This document shows, one piece after another, positions 33,668 through 42,446 of a stretch of 45,592 nt of DNA. Source of the DNA: Bacteroidota bacterium (GTDB lineage Bacteria; Bacteroidota; Bacteroidia; Chitinophagales; LD1); the NCBI GenBank assembly GCA_026391075.1, contig JAPLES010000031.1, forward strand, positions 1 through 45,592. Direction: 5' to 3'. Position 1 is the first letter of the stretch; the number at the start of each line of letters is the position of its first letter. The notes under the pieces are model-generated. The model did not search any database. It saw only the letters and a list, made by a program, of their open reading frames with translations, and was not told the origin of the DNA. Both the position numbers and the translations under genes were made by a program.

Positions 33668-36325
33668 ATGAAGATTCTCGACATCAAAGTAATGAAGGGT
33701 CCAAACTACTGGAGTAACAAACGCCATAAACTCGTGGTCATGCGATTGGATTTAGAAGACATGGAACAAAAACCTACCAATAAGATTCCGGGTTTTGGTG
33801 AGCGTTTACAAAAAATGTTTCCGAGCATGATGGAGCATCGTTGCAGCGAAGGAATGGAAGGAGGTTTTTTTTCTCGTGTGAAAGATGGCACCTGGATGGG
33901 ACATGTGATTGAACACATTGCTCTTGAAATTCAAACATTGGCAGGAATGGACTGTGGTTTTGGTCGCACGAGGGAAACTTCTAACAAGGGAGTTTATCAC
34001 GTAGTGTTCTCCTACTTCGAAGAGAACGCAGGAATATTTGCAGCCAAAAGTGCAGTGCGCATTGCTGAAGCATTGATTGCAGGAACTGAATATGATTTGC
34101 CAAAAGACATTCAAGAATTGCGCGAGATTCGGGAGGCAGAAAGATTAGGACCATCCACCGGTTCTATTGTAGATGAAGCAGTGAAAAGAAAAATTCCATG
34201 GATTCGTTTGAACAGACGTTCATTAGTTCAGCTTGGTTACGGAAAAAATCAAAGACGTATTCAGGCAACAGTAGCAAGCACTACTTCAAACATTGCAGTT
34301 GAAATTGCGTGCGATAAAGAAGATACCAAGAACTTATTGGATGCCGCGCAAATTCCAGTGCCGAAGGGGTATGTAGTTTATGATGAAGTTGATTTGAAAA
34401 ACACGATTGAAAAAATCGGTTACCCTGTTATTACCAAACCGCTCGATGGAAATCACGGCAAAGGAGTTACTACTAATTTGCGCAATTGGGAAGATTCAGT
34501 AATTGGAATGAACGCAGCCAAAAAATATTCACGAGCTGTTATTTGCGAGAAATATATTACCGGTCGCGACCATCGAGTGTTGGTCATCAATTACAAATTT
34601 GTGGCGGCAGCATTGCGCACTCCTGCATCGGTAATTGGCGATGGCAAAAGTTCTATTCAGCAATTGATAGATAAAGTAAACAGCGACCCGCGAAGAGGTT
34701 ATGGTCACGAAAAAGTTTTGACAGCCATAAAAGTAGATGACCAAACCGAAAATATTTTAGTGAAGTTGGATTACACTCTTGAAACTGTTTTAAAGAAAGA
34801 GGAAGAGTTGTGGTTGAAACCAACAGCTAACCTTTCTACCGGAGGAACAGCTACTGATATTACGGATTTGGTTCACCCAACCAATGTATTTATGTGCGAG
34901 CGCATTGCACGAATCATTGGCTTAGATATTTGCGGCATTGATATTATGGCCGATGATTTAACCAATCCAATTACAGAAAATGGTGGAGCAATTCTAGAAG
35001 TAAACGCAGCTCCGGGTTTTAGAATGCACCTTGACCCTACTGAAGGAATTGGAAGAAATGTAGCCGAGCCGGTGATTGATATGTTGTATCCACCGGGGGT
35101 AAGTGCGCGCATTCCTATCGTTGCTGTTTCGGGAACAAACGGAAAAACAACCACTACTCGTTTGATTGCACACATTGTAAAACAAATGGGAATTAAAGTT
35201 GGGTTCACCACTACCGAAGGTGTTTACATTCAAAACCAAATGATGATGCAAGGCGATTGCACAGGACCGGTGAGTGCAGAGTTTGTGTTGAAAGACCCCA
35301 CTGTTGAATTTGCGGTGTTAGAATGTGCACGCGGAGGAATTTTGCGCGCAGGTTTAGGTTTTCATAATTGCGACATGGCAGTGGTAACGAACATTGCTCC
35401 TGACCATCTCGGCTTGCAAGGCATTGATACACTCGAACAATTAGCACGTGCAAAAGCGGTAGTGGCTAAATCGGTTTTTGCCGAAGGATATGTAATTCTG
35501 AATGCCGATGATGATTTGGTTTACAAAATGCGCGAAGAAGTAGATTGCAAAGTGGCGCTGTTTAGTATGGATGAAAATAATCCACGCATAAAAGAACACG
35601 CTGCCAATCATGGAATTTCGTGCGTTTACGAAAATGGTTTCTTCACTATCTTAAAAGGCAACTGGAAAATTCGTGTAGATAAAGTAACCAATGCGCCTAT
35701 TACTTTTGGAGGTAAAGCAGAGTTTAATATTCAGAATGCGCTTGGAGCTATTCTAGCTGCATACCTGCGCGATTTTAAAATTGAAGACATCAAACTTGCA
35801 CTCGAAACGTTTGTGCCATCGCCTGCACAAACTCCAGGTCGCATGAACATTTTCAACTTCAAAAACTTTACCGTAATGGCAGATTATGCGCACAACGCAC
35901 ACGGTATGCGCGCTATAGGAAAGTTTGTGACTAAGGTGGAAGCTACTGTGAAAGTTGGAGTGATAGCTGGCGTGGGTGACCGAAGAGATGAAGACACTAT
36001 TGAGTTAGCCGAAGAAGCTGCAAAAGTTTTTGATGAAATAATTATTCGTCAGGACAGACATTTACGCGGCAAACCGGAAGATGATATTATTGCGCTGCTT
36101 AGGAAGGGAATTCAAAACATAGATAAGAACAAGAAAATTACAGTCATTAAAAAAGAAAGCGAAGCCATTGAATATGCTGTTCGCAATGCCGTGAAGGGTT
36201 CTTTTATTGTGGTGATTAACGATGTGGTGCTTGCTGCGCTCGACCAATTGCAAAAACTAAAAGAGGAAGAAGAAGAAAGTGATGCGAAAGTGCGAATAGA
36301 TAGTCCGCTGAATATAGTGAATTGA
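33668..36325 (+). CDS. cphA: cyanophycin synthetase
   Basis: This 885-aa protein is the normal length for CphA1, which polymerises Asp and Arg into multi-L-arginyl-poly-L-aspartate using ATP. An N-terminal domain (about 1-160) is followed by an ATP-grasp domain (about 210-475; PVITKPLDGNHGKGVTTNL, EVNAAPGFRMHLDP) that adds arginine or aspartate. A Mur-ligase-like domain (about 480-875) has the P-loop GTNGKTTTTR around residues 489-498 and the MADYAHNAHG motif. All key motifs look intact. The upstream AT-rich gap holds TTTATCAAT direct repeats but no clear promoter. Cyanophycin would act as a nitrogen and carbon store in the cytoplasm. Confidence 0.96.
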   Translation: MKILDIKVMKGPNYWSNKRHKLVVMRLDLEDMEQKPTNKIPGFGERLQKMFPSMMEHRCSEGMEGGFFSRVKDGTWMGHVIEHIALEIQTLAGMDCGFGRTRETSNKGVYHVVFSYFEENAGIFAAKSAVRIAEALIAGTEYDLPKDIQELREIREAERLGPSTGSIVDEAVKRKIPWIRLNRRSLVQLGYGKNQRRIQATVASTTSNIAVEIACDKEDTKNLLDAAQIPVPKGYVVYDEVDLKNTIEKIGYPVITKPLDGNHGKGVTTNLRNWEDSVIGMNAAKKYSRAVICEKYITGRDHRVLVINYKFVAAALRTPASVIGDGKSSIQQLIDKVNSDPRRGYGHEKVLTAIKVDDQTENILVKLDYTLETVLKKEEELWLKPTANLSTGGTATDITDLVHPTNVFMCERIARIIGLDICGIDIMADDLTNPITENGGAILEVNAAPGFRMHLDPTEGIGRNVAEPVIDMLYPPGVSARIPIVAVSGTNGKTTTTRLIAHIVKQMGIKVGFTTTEGVYIQNQMMMQGDCTGPVSAEFVLKDPTVEFAVLECARGGILRAGLGFHNCDMAVVTNIAPDHLGLQGIDTLEQLARAKAVVAKSVFAEGYVILNADDDLVYKMREEVDCKVALFSMDENNPRIKEHAANHGISCVYENGFFTILKGNWKIRVDKVTNAPITFGGKAEFNIQNALGAILAAYLRDFKIEDIKLALETFVPSPAQTPGRMNIFNFKNFTVMADYAHNAHGMRAIGKFVTKVEATVKVGVIAGVGDRRDEDTIELAEEAAKVFDEIIIRQDRHLRGKPEDDIIALLRKGIQNIDKNKKITVIKKESEAIEYAVRNAVKGSFIVVINDVVLAALDQLQKLKEEEEESDAKVRIDSPLNIVN

Positions 36326-36341
36326 GAAATATGGAGCGTTA

Positions 36342-36459
36342 TGTCATCCCGAACCTGCCTACCGGCAGGCATGCGAAAGTTTGCGAAGTGAGGGAACTTG
36401 TATTTTGTTGTTATTGAATACAAGATGTTTCGCCTCGCAGAGCTCAGCTCAACATGACA
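36342..36459. repeat. REP-like repeat (copy C)
   Basis: TGTCATCCCGAACC leads into the GC-rich near-palindrome TGCCTACCGGCAGGCA (36356-36371). A later segment TCGCAGAGCTCAGCTCAACATGACA closes the unit, so TGTCAT and ATGACA form outer inverted ends. It lies between cphA and cdd. Style and sequence resemble copies A and B though the internal part differs. Confidence 0.6.
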
Positions 36460-36499
36460 GGCACTTCTTGGTTTTAGGTATGACTAAAAACAAACTTCT

Positions 36500-36982
36500 A
36501 TGAAAGAACTGGAACTGAAATTTACACTTCATGTTTTTGAGAACGCTAACGAACTTTCAAAACCAGATGCTGAATTACTGGAAGCAGCAAAGAACGCCAT
36601 GAAAGATTCGTACTCGCCTTATTCTGGTTTTAAAGTAGCTGCTGCAGTATTGCTTGCCAATGGAAAAACAGTTACAGGAACTAATCAGGAAAATGCAGCC
36701 TATCCTGTTTGTCTTTGTGCCGAAGCAACTGCATTGAGTGCTTGCTCGGCTTTGTATCCCGATGTAGCGATAAACAAAATAGCCATTACCGTAAAAAGTA
36801 AATCGCACGTGGTCAATCACCCTGTTGCACCTTGCGGTGTTTGTCGTCAACGCATTTCGGAATACGAAAACCGATTCAACAACAACATTGAAATAATTTT
36901 GATGGGAGAAGAAGGGCAGGTTTATTCAGTGAATACAGTGAAGGATATTTTGCCACTAACGTTTACAAAAGCAGATTTATGA
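36500..36982 (+). CDS. cdd: cytidine deaminase
   Basis: The 160-aa protein has the zinc site of the family: Cys73 with catalytic Glu75 in LCAEATAL, and Cys112/Cys115 in PCGVCRQ. The substrate motif QENAAYP is at 63-69. It converts cytidine and deoxycytidine to uridine and deoxyuridine in pyrimidine salvage; the tetrameric small form is about 130-160 aa. The ATG at 36500 is the only start that keeps the charged N-terminal extension. Confidence 0.95.
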   Translation: MKELELKFTLHVFENANELSKPDAELLEAAKNAMKDSYSPYSGFKVAAAVLLANGKTVTGTNQENAAYPVCLCAEATALSACSALYPDVAINKIAITVKSKSHVVNHPVAPCGVCRQRISEYENRFNNNIEIILMGEEGQVYSVNTVKDILPLTFTKADL

Positions 36983-37029
36983 AATGCCGCTATCAAACGA
37001 GCTCCGGTAGAAATCGCAGCAATGAAATG

Positions 37030-37110
37030 GAACGCTTATTTTCATGATTATCATTATAGAAAACCTGATTTAAATCATTTTCATCAGCATCATAATGATG
37101 ATAAGTGTTC
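37030..37110. repeat. 81-bp imperfect palindrome (copy 2)
   Basis: It begins GAACGCTTATT and ends ATAAGTGTTC. Its left arm TGATTATCATTAT and right arm ATAATGATGATAA pair around a central GATTTAAATC palindrome. It is the same element as 27675-27754 in inverted orientation, and lies between cdd and the DUF1003 gene. Confidence 0.8.
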
Positions 37111-37170
37111 TATTTTCTGTTTTTTATAAAATGATACTGGTGCTAATCCTAAAAATAAAATTATAGCTAC

Positions 37171-37680
37171 ATGAAAAAGGCAAAGTTTCACGATTTCATA
37201 GCCAAGAATGAAAAAGATTTCGGACGTATCAACGATTTCTTTTCCGATAATATAAGTGATGATGAACTGCTCACTCAAATATTAATTGAAGGCGAAGACA
37301 AACCTATGACCTTTGGTCAAAAGATGGCAGATAAAGTTGCCAGTTTTGGCGGAAGCTGGACTTTCATTGGTGCTTTTGCTTTGGTAATGTTGATTTGGAT
37401 TCTTACCAATACTTACATTTTAGTCACTCATCCTTTCGACCCTTATCCGTTTATTCTGCTCAATTTGGTTTTATCGATTCTGGCAGCGTTACAGGCACCT
37501 GTTATTATGATGAGCCAAAACCGACTGGAAGAAAAAGACCGCGAGCGCGCACAACACGATTACCTCATTAACCTGAAAGCCGAAATGGAAATTCGCAATC
37601 TTCAAACCAATATGAAGAACCTCTTCGAAATTCAAAAGAAGCAATTGGAAATGTTGGAGGAGCTGAAGGGGAAGAAGTAA
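37171..37680 (+). CDS. DUF1003 membrane protein
   Basis: In this 169-aa protein two hydrophobic helices (about 70-88 and 100-120) flank the family hallmark PFDPYPFILLNLVLSILAAL, then a charged helix (MMSQNRLEEKDRERAQHDY) and a coiled coil to the C terminus. DUF1003 proteins are small inner-membrane proteins of unknown function. The N-terminal 65 residues are acidic and cytosolic (DDELLTQILIEGEDKP). It is a single-gene unit between a repeat and the RNA-like region. Confidence 0.9.
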   Translation: MKKAKFHDFIAKNEKDFGRINDFFSDNISDDELLTQILIEGEDKPMTFGQKMADKVASFGGSWTFIGAFALVMLIWILTNTYILVTHPFDPYPFILLNLVLSILAALQAPVIMMSQNRLEEKDRERAQHDYLINLKAEMEIRNLQTNMKNLFEIQKKQLEMLEELKGKK

Positions 37681-37693
37681 GACTGCACAATTG

Positions 37694-37895
37694 CCTTCTC
37701 AACCCAACCCACTAACTCCCTTCCCGTTGAAACAGACGGGATGAAACAATAGGGAGAACCTGCCCAGGTCGCCACATATTGAAATATTCATTTGAGTGAA
37801 ACGGACTACGGCTCTGATGAGGAGCAACCGGAGAAGGGATAGTTCAGTCATATTAAAAAGGCTAACCGTGCTGCCACATGTAGCACGTTATTTTT
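37694..37895 (+). ncRNA. candidate structured RNA with its own terminator
   Basis: This 316-bp gap (37681-37996) has no plausible gene but folds strongly. A 5' arm CCTTCTC (37694-37700) can close with GAGAAGG (37831-37837). Inside are CTCCCT/AGGGAG around a nested hairpin CCCGT-TGAAACAG-ACGGG, then ACCT-GCCC-AGGT, then GCTC-TGATGAG-GAGC. An alternative long-range pairing, AACTCCCTTCCCG with CGGAGAAGGGATAGTT, is also possible. A strong terminator follows at 37867-37895. No known family (RNase P, tmRNA, SRP, 6S, cobalamin) is recognised by its core motifs. Strand is inferred from the terminator. Confidence 0.4.
37867..37895 (+). terminator. intrinsic terminator of the RNA-like region
   Basis: CGTGCTGC (37867-37874) pairs with GTAGCACG (37880-37887), one G-U, around CACAT, followed by TTATTTTT. 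No gene on the plus strand ends nearby: DUF1003 stops 187 bp earlier. This supports a separate transcript. Confidence 0.75.
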
Positions 37896-37996
37896 GATTG
37901 AGATTCTTTTTGTTGATGCCTCATAAAACCTGTTCTTCATTGTCTTTTTAAATTTGAAACAGTTTGTAATATGCCGTTTGGTAAAAGGAGATAGTT

Positions 37997-39898
37997 TTAA
38001 TTAATTATAGCTATCTTCTTTAAAAAAAATTTATGAGCGCTCATTACTTTCAGCAAATAAATTCCCGCTGAAAAATTACTGCTTGCTATTTCGCAAGGGG
38101 TGGTGCATTCGGTATGTTCAATCAATCTTCCGGTTATGTCGAACAGTTCGACTTTGAGGGGTTGTAAACTTCCGGTGTTAATGAATAAAGTGTTTCCGCT
38201 TTGGGTAATCATGATTTCATTTTCCAAATCATTAATTCCAGTAGTGCCTACATTTAAAGTAAGCGTGTCAACAGTTATGCAACCCAATTGATTTTCTACA
38301 CGCAGCACAATACTATAAGTGCCGTTTTGTGCGTATTGGTGAAACACATTTGGCGAAGCTACCGAAGCACTGTCGCCATCGCCAAAGTTCCAAAAGTAAG
38401 AGGTGGTGTTGGTAGCAGGAGAGTAGAAGAACGCGTTATGGTTCGTCAACTGAAAAGTAATATCTGCCACCGGGCAAGAATCAATCGTAATCGTGTTGTA
38501 GGCAGTATCGGCACAAAAATTATTGTCGGCAATTAAGGTGACGGTGAAAGTTCCTCCGCTGGTATAATTGTTGGTAGTGTTCAATGCAGTTGAAGTATTT
38601 CCATCACCAAAATTCCAGTGATAGTTTACAGCATTACCGCTCAAGTTTAAAAATGCAACATGAAGTTCAGTGGCATTATATCCAAAACCTGCATGAGGTT
38701 TCGGGGCAACATAAGTTTGAAAACTTTTCACTTCGCCTTCTGCCATAATCTGATTTAGTTCTTTCACGGTTACCGAAACAAAACCTGTATCGTTCCATTG
38801 CACTGCAATAGAATTTCCGTTGTTCGAAACAATGGTTCCGTTGCCGATGATGTTCCAGCAGTATTTACTTCCCGTTGTGTTTGCCACCAAGTAATGCGCG
38901 GTGCTGTGCTCGCACGCCATAGAATCGCCAACAATTTCACTCGTGTGCGGTTTCAGCAATTCAAACAAAAATGGTCGTGCGTAATTGTAAACGGTATCGT
39001 TCAGTTGCGGGTTCAGCAATTCAGGCTCGTGACCAAAGCCAACCAACGGATGCAACACATTGGTAATTCCTAAATTAGTTAAGCGTTCGTGAATAGGCAC
39101 GCTGCCATACACCTGCGGAAACACAGGTAACTGAAAAGGGTAGCCGTAAACATAAGGCACTGCATTATCCTGGTCGCCATGAAAAGAAATTACGGGCGTG
39201 TTTTCTGTTGCCTCGATAAACGAAGTATCCATAATAGCTCCCCATTGATTCACAATGGCTTTGATATGCGGAATATGAAAACCTAAATCGGTATTGCCCG
39301 AGCAATCCATACAACCCAAATCATTTGGCTCTAAAAAACTTCCGAAACTCGCGAGTGGTCGGTCGGCATCGTTTGTGAACGCATTAGCAAAAGCGCAAAA
39401 ACATCCCGCACTTGTTCCGGTGAGTATGATGAGCGAAGTATCGAATTTGTATTGCTGCGCATGCGCACATAAATAACGAATGACAGATCGCTCATCCTGC
39501 ACACCGCGATAATAAGCGCGCACCGTACTTGCAGTATCCAGCGGATTTAAACCAATACGGTAATCAATGCTTGCCACGGCATAACCGCATTTGGCAAAGT
39601 AATTACAGAAGGCAGGAATAGCGGGCTGGCTGCGCCAACCAATCGTAAAACCACCACCAAACTGAAACACAATCAACGGACGATGTGTGAGTGTATCGTT
39701 AGCAGGCTCATAAAAATCAAGCAGCAAATCCTGCGGCAAAGCCAAAGCACCAAAGGGAGTTGCCGTGCCGAAATAAATTCCATCGGTTTCAGTAACACTA
39801 TGGAATATGGTATCCTGATAACGCAACGAATTGCATTGTTGCGTTTGCCCAAAATGAAAACAACAGAATAAAAATGCGAAGAGTAGAATCTTCTTCAT
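37997..39898 (-). CDS. secreted alpha/beta hydrolase (esterase) with PKD domains and T9SS sorting domain
   Basis: The 633-aa product has a signal peptide (1-20) and a carboxylesterase-like alpha/beta hydrolase (about 25-320): an oxyanion GGGF at 81-84, nucleophile Ser163 in GTSAG, Asp242 or Asp244 in HGDQDNAVPY, and His290 in GFGHE. The usual HGGG is FGGG here. Two PKD-like domains follow with WNFGDG signatures (about 400-470 and 480-555). The last 75 residues are a T9SS type A sorting domain (KVELFDITGRLI to KKIAIIN). It should act at or outside the cell surface on acetylated polysaccharide, feruloyl or lipid esters; the substrate is not readable. Confidence 0.88.
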   Translation of the reverse strand: MKKILLFAFLFCCFHFGQTQQCNSLRYQDTIFHSVTETDGIYFGTATPFGALALPQDLLLDFYEPANDTLTHRPLIVFQFGGGFTIGWRSQPAIPAFCNYFAKCGYAVASIDYRIGLNPLDTASTVRAYYRGVQDERSVIRYLCAHAQQYKFDTSLIILTGTSAGCFCAFANAFTNDADRPLASFGSFLEPNDLGCMDCSGNTDLGFHIPHIKAIVNQWGAIMDTSFIEATENTPVISFHGDQDNAVPYVYGYPFQLPVFPQVYGSVPIHERLTNLGITNVLHPLVGFGHEPELLNPQLNDTVYNYARPFLFELLKPHTSEIVGDSMACEHSTAHYLVANTTGSKYCWNIIGNGTIVSNNGNSIAVQWNDTGFVSVTVKELNQIMAEGEVKSFQTYVAPKPHAGFGYNATELHVAFLNLSGNAVNYHWNFGDGNTSTALNTTNNYTSGGTFTVTLIADNNFCADTAYNTITIDSCPVADITFQLTNHNAFFYSPATNTTSYFWNFGDGDSASVASPNVFHQYAQNGTYSIVLRVENQLGCITVDTLTLNVGTTGINDLENEIMITQSGNTLFINTGSLQPLKVELFDITGRLIEHTECTTPCEIASSNFSAGIYLLKVMSAHKFFLKKIAIIN

Positions 39899-39978
39899 AA
39901 ACTGAAAGTAAGAGAATTGGTGAAAGAGTAGTGTTGGGTTGTGTTCAACTCTTCTTGTGGCTGTTTGCTATTGGATGT

Positions 39979-41802
39979 TCATTTACTCATTTTCTTTTCA
40001 ATCCACTCATTCACTAAGTCTTCAAGAGTAGAAAGCGAAACGGCACCATTGGTCAACACCACATCGTGAAACTGACGAATGTCGAACTTGTCACCCAATT
40101 CATTTTTAGCGTGTTCGCGCAGCGAAAGAATTTTAAGCATACCTACTTTATATCCGGTCGCCTGACCGGGCCACAAAAAGTAACGCTCAATTTCATGTTC
40201 AATATCACCTTTTGCATTGGCTGTGTTCCTTAAAAAATAATCAATCGCCTGTTCGCGCGTCCAATGCTTGGTGTGAATACCTGCATCAACCACTAAACGC
40301 GCAGCTCTGAAAATTTCCATACTCAATCTCCCGAAATCAGAATAAGGGTCTTGATACTTGCCAACGTCTTTTCCTAATTGCTCTGCATACAGGGCCCAAC
40401 CTTCTACATACGAAGTAAAAAATTCATGTCTTCTGAATTTCGGAACCCAAGTTAACTCTTGCGCAATCGCAATTTGCATATGATGCCCTGGTATTGCTTC
40501 GTGATAAGTCAATGCTTCCATCTGATACTTCGGTTCATCAGCCATGTTGAAAGTGTTCACGTAATATCTTCCGGGGCGTGAACCATCTTCAGCGGGGTCT
40601 TCATAAAAAGCACCACCGGCACTTTTCTCTCTGAACGCTTCCACCTTTTTTACCACTAACGATGCTTTAGGAAGCGTTGCAAATAACTCAGGCAACTTCA
40701 CACGCATACTGTCAATGTAATTGTTTGCATCGGCAAGTAATTGCTCTTTCCCTTTTGCATCGTTTGAATATTTAAACTGAGCATCGGTTCTAACAAAATC
40801 AAAAAACTCTTGTAGCGAATCACTTTTGAATTTCACCTGTTTCATAATCACGCGCATTTCATCTTGTATGCGTGCCACCTCTTTCAACCCTGTTTGGTAA
40901 ACTTCTTCGGGAGTCATATCAGTAGTAGTGTGATAGTGTAACTGACTGGCATAAAATTTATCACCATCGGGCAAATTCCAAACGCCGTTGCTGCCTTTCT
41001 CTTTTGCTTTTGGTTCAAGAGCAGTCCAATAATCAAGTAGTTTTTGGTAAGAAGACTTTACAGTTGTTTTTAAAAGCTCATCGGCTTCTAAAATTTGTTT
41101 TGCTTTTTCTGCTTTCTCAATTTTGAGTGCATTTACTTTAGAAGAAAAATCAGCAAGCAACACATTCGAAGCATCTTTTTTATCGAGTGTTGCAATGAAA
41201 TATTTCAAATCATCACTCACATAATGAAAGGTGAAGTAGGGCGGAATAACACCTTTAGCTTCGCTCTGTTTTAAATTGTCAACAGTCTGTTCGAACACTT
41301 TATCTAACTTTTTCAACCTAGTCAGATAAGCCAACGCATCGCTCAACGAATCCACACGATGAATATTAATTAAGAAAGCAGGTAAATCATTATGCACACC
41401 ACCCATCTGCGTAATCTCATAACCGTAATGTCGCCAATGTCGCCCTTCCTCATTGCGTTTAACATCCTCTTCCAACATGCGCACACTAAGCTTAGTTTGA
41501 TTATCGAGCGCCTCTAAATTGAATTTGCTGATTATTGAATTCACTATGGCTTTCTGAATGGCAAATTCCTTGTCACTGTTTTCATCGCTTCTATCGCTCC
41601 AACTGTCATAGCCAGTTTTCAATCCCATCGAAGAAGCTGTTTCAGGATTGCGAGCCACCGCTTCATCAAATTTCAAATCGAGAAACTCATTCACTTTCTT
41701 CGATTCAGCAATGGTTTCTTCTTTCGTATAAACGTTATGTTGCACTTTGCTTTTGCAAGCTGCAAGTGTTATAACCAAAACGAGGGCAAATACTTTTTTC
41801 AT
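39979..41802 (-). CDS. DUF885 family lipoprotein
   Basis: The 607-aa protein has a lipoprotein signal (VITLAAC, Cys16). It matches the DUF885 family throughout: NPETASSMGL early, and a metal-site-like motif YHEAIPGHHMQIA near residue 434, then EGWALYAEQLG and GQATGYKVGML. The HExxxGHH stretch resembles zinc metallopeptidases, and several DUF885 members are treated as peptidases, but no activity is established for most. It is probably on the outer membrane facing the periplasm. It is followed by the esterase gene on the same strand, 80 bp apart. Confidence 0.9.
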   Translation of the reverse strand: MKKVFALVLVITLAACKSKVQHNVYTKEETIAESKKVNEFLDLKFDEAVARNPETASSMGLKTGYDSWSDRSDENSDKEFAIQKAIVNSIISKFNLEALDNQTKLSVRMLEEDVKRNEEGRHWRHYGYEITQMGGVHNDLPAFLINIHRVDSLSDALAYLTRLKKLDKVFEQTVDNLKQSEAKGVIPPYFTFHYVSDDLKYFIATLDKKDASNVLLADFSSKVNALKIEKAEKAKQILEADELLKTTVKSSYQKLLDYWTALEPKAKEKGSNGVWNLPDGDKFYASQLHYHTTTDMTPEEVYQTGLKEVARIQDEMRVIMKQVKFKSDSLQEFFDFVRTDAQFKYSNDAKGKEQLLADANNYIDSMRVKLPELFATLPKASLVVKKVEAFREKSAGGAFYEDPAEDGSRPGRYYVNTFNMADEPKYQMEALTYHEAIPGHHMQIAIAQELTWVPKFRRHEFFTSYVEGWALYAEQLGKDVGKYQDPYSDFGRLSMEIFRAARLVVDAGIHTKHWTREQAIDYFLRNTANAKGDIEHEIERYFLWPGQATGYKVGMLKILSLREHAKNELGDKFDIRQFHDVVLTNGAVSLSTLEDLVNEWIEKKMSK

Positions 41803-41859
41803 AAGGAGAATTAATAAACGGTTTGATAAAATTTGTTTGCTGCTTTAATCCGAAATCTT

Positions 41860-42357
41860 TTAAACAGTATCAATGCCATGCAGTTTGCACAGCCAGCCTA
41901 AATGCCCCACATGAGTTCCTTCATGACGAATGGCGTGCATAACCATCATTCGGTTACTGTTGTCACCGCCAAAACCAAAGCCAACGGGGTTTGGTTGTTG
42001 CAAGGTTTCGTCATCCAGTGTAAGTAAGTGTTGCATCGCATTTTCATGCACGATTTTTAAAGCATCGAGAATAGATTTAAAATCTCCGCGACCTTCGTGC
42101 AAGGTTCCATCACTGCCTAGTTTATAATGTTCCAACCAGGGAATATCAACACCATTTCCTCCCGTGCCTTGCACCAATAAAAATTTTTCTGCCCAAACTA
42201 AATGTGCACTAATCCAGTAAATACTATTCAACTTTTTGTCTCCAATCTGTATTTCTTTTTCAGCGTCCACCGACTTCAATAAACTCAAATACCATTTGGT
42301 AAGGTCACGCGTACGTTGAAAGGTATCGGTAAATGTTTTTGCTTCGTAGTAAGTCAT
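41860..42357 (-). CDS. DinB-like metal-binding protein
   Basis: This 165-aa protein has a DinB/YfiT-type four-helix bundle. Putative metal ligands are His52 in SAHLVWAEKF and the C-terminal histidines His145, His149 and His152 in RHEGTHVGHLG. Family members act as metal-dependent thiol transferases or stress proteins; the substrate here is unknown. It has its own terminator on the side of the anti-sigma gene and precedes the DUF885 gene by 57 bp. Confidence 0.85.
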   Translation of the reverse strand: MTYYEAKTFTDTFQRTRDLTKWYLSLLKSVDAEKEIQIGDKKLNSIYWISAHLVWAEKFLLVQGTGGNGVDIPWLEHYKLGSDGTLHEGRGDFKSILDALKIVHENAMQHLLTLDDETLQQPNPVGFGFGGDNSNRMMVMHAIRHEGTHVGHLGWLCKLHGIDTV

Positions 42358-42405
42358 AGTTACAATTTTGAGCGAAGATGAAAATTGAATTCGCTTTCAG
42401 AAAAT

Positions 42406-42433
42406 AAAAAACCCGCTATTTCAGCGGGTTTTT
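42406..42433. terminator. intrinsic terminator between anti-sigma and DinB genes
   Basis: AAAAACCCGCT (42406-42416 region) and AGCGGGTTTTT (42423-42433) form an 11-bp perfect stem around a 5-6-base loop, flanked by A and T runs. It ends the sigma/anti-sigma operon on the minus strand. Confidence 0.92.
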
Positions 42434-42446
42434 ATGGAGTAGATTT

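Noticed and set aside
36112-36423. Minus-strand frames overlapping cphA and the downstream repeat
   Set aside because: They lie antisense to a well-supported enzyme and read the REP-like repeat as protein.
37790-37830. Hammerhead ribozyme core (CTGATGAG with a nearby GAAAC)
   Set aside because: The order and spacing of CUGAUGA, GAAA and the cleavage triplet fit none of the three hammerhead types; the stems between them are too short.
37694-37895. RNase P RNA, tmRNA, SRP RNA or a cobalamin riboswitch
   Set aside because: None of the conserved core motifs of these families is present in either orientation.
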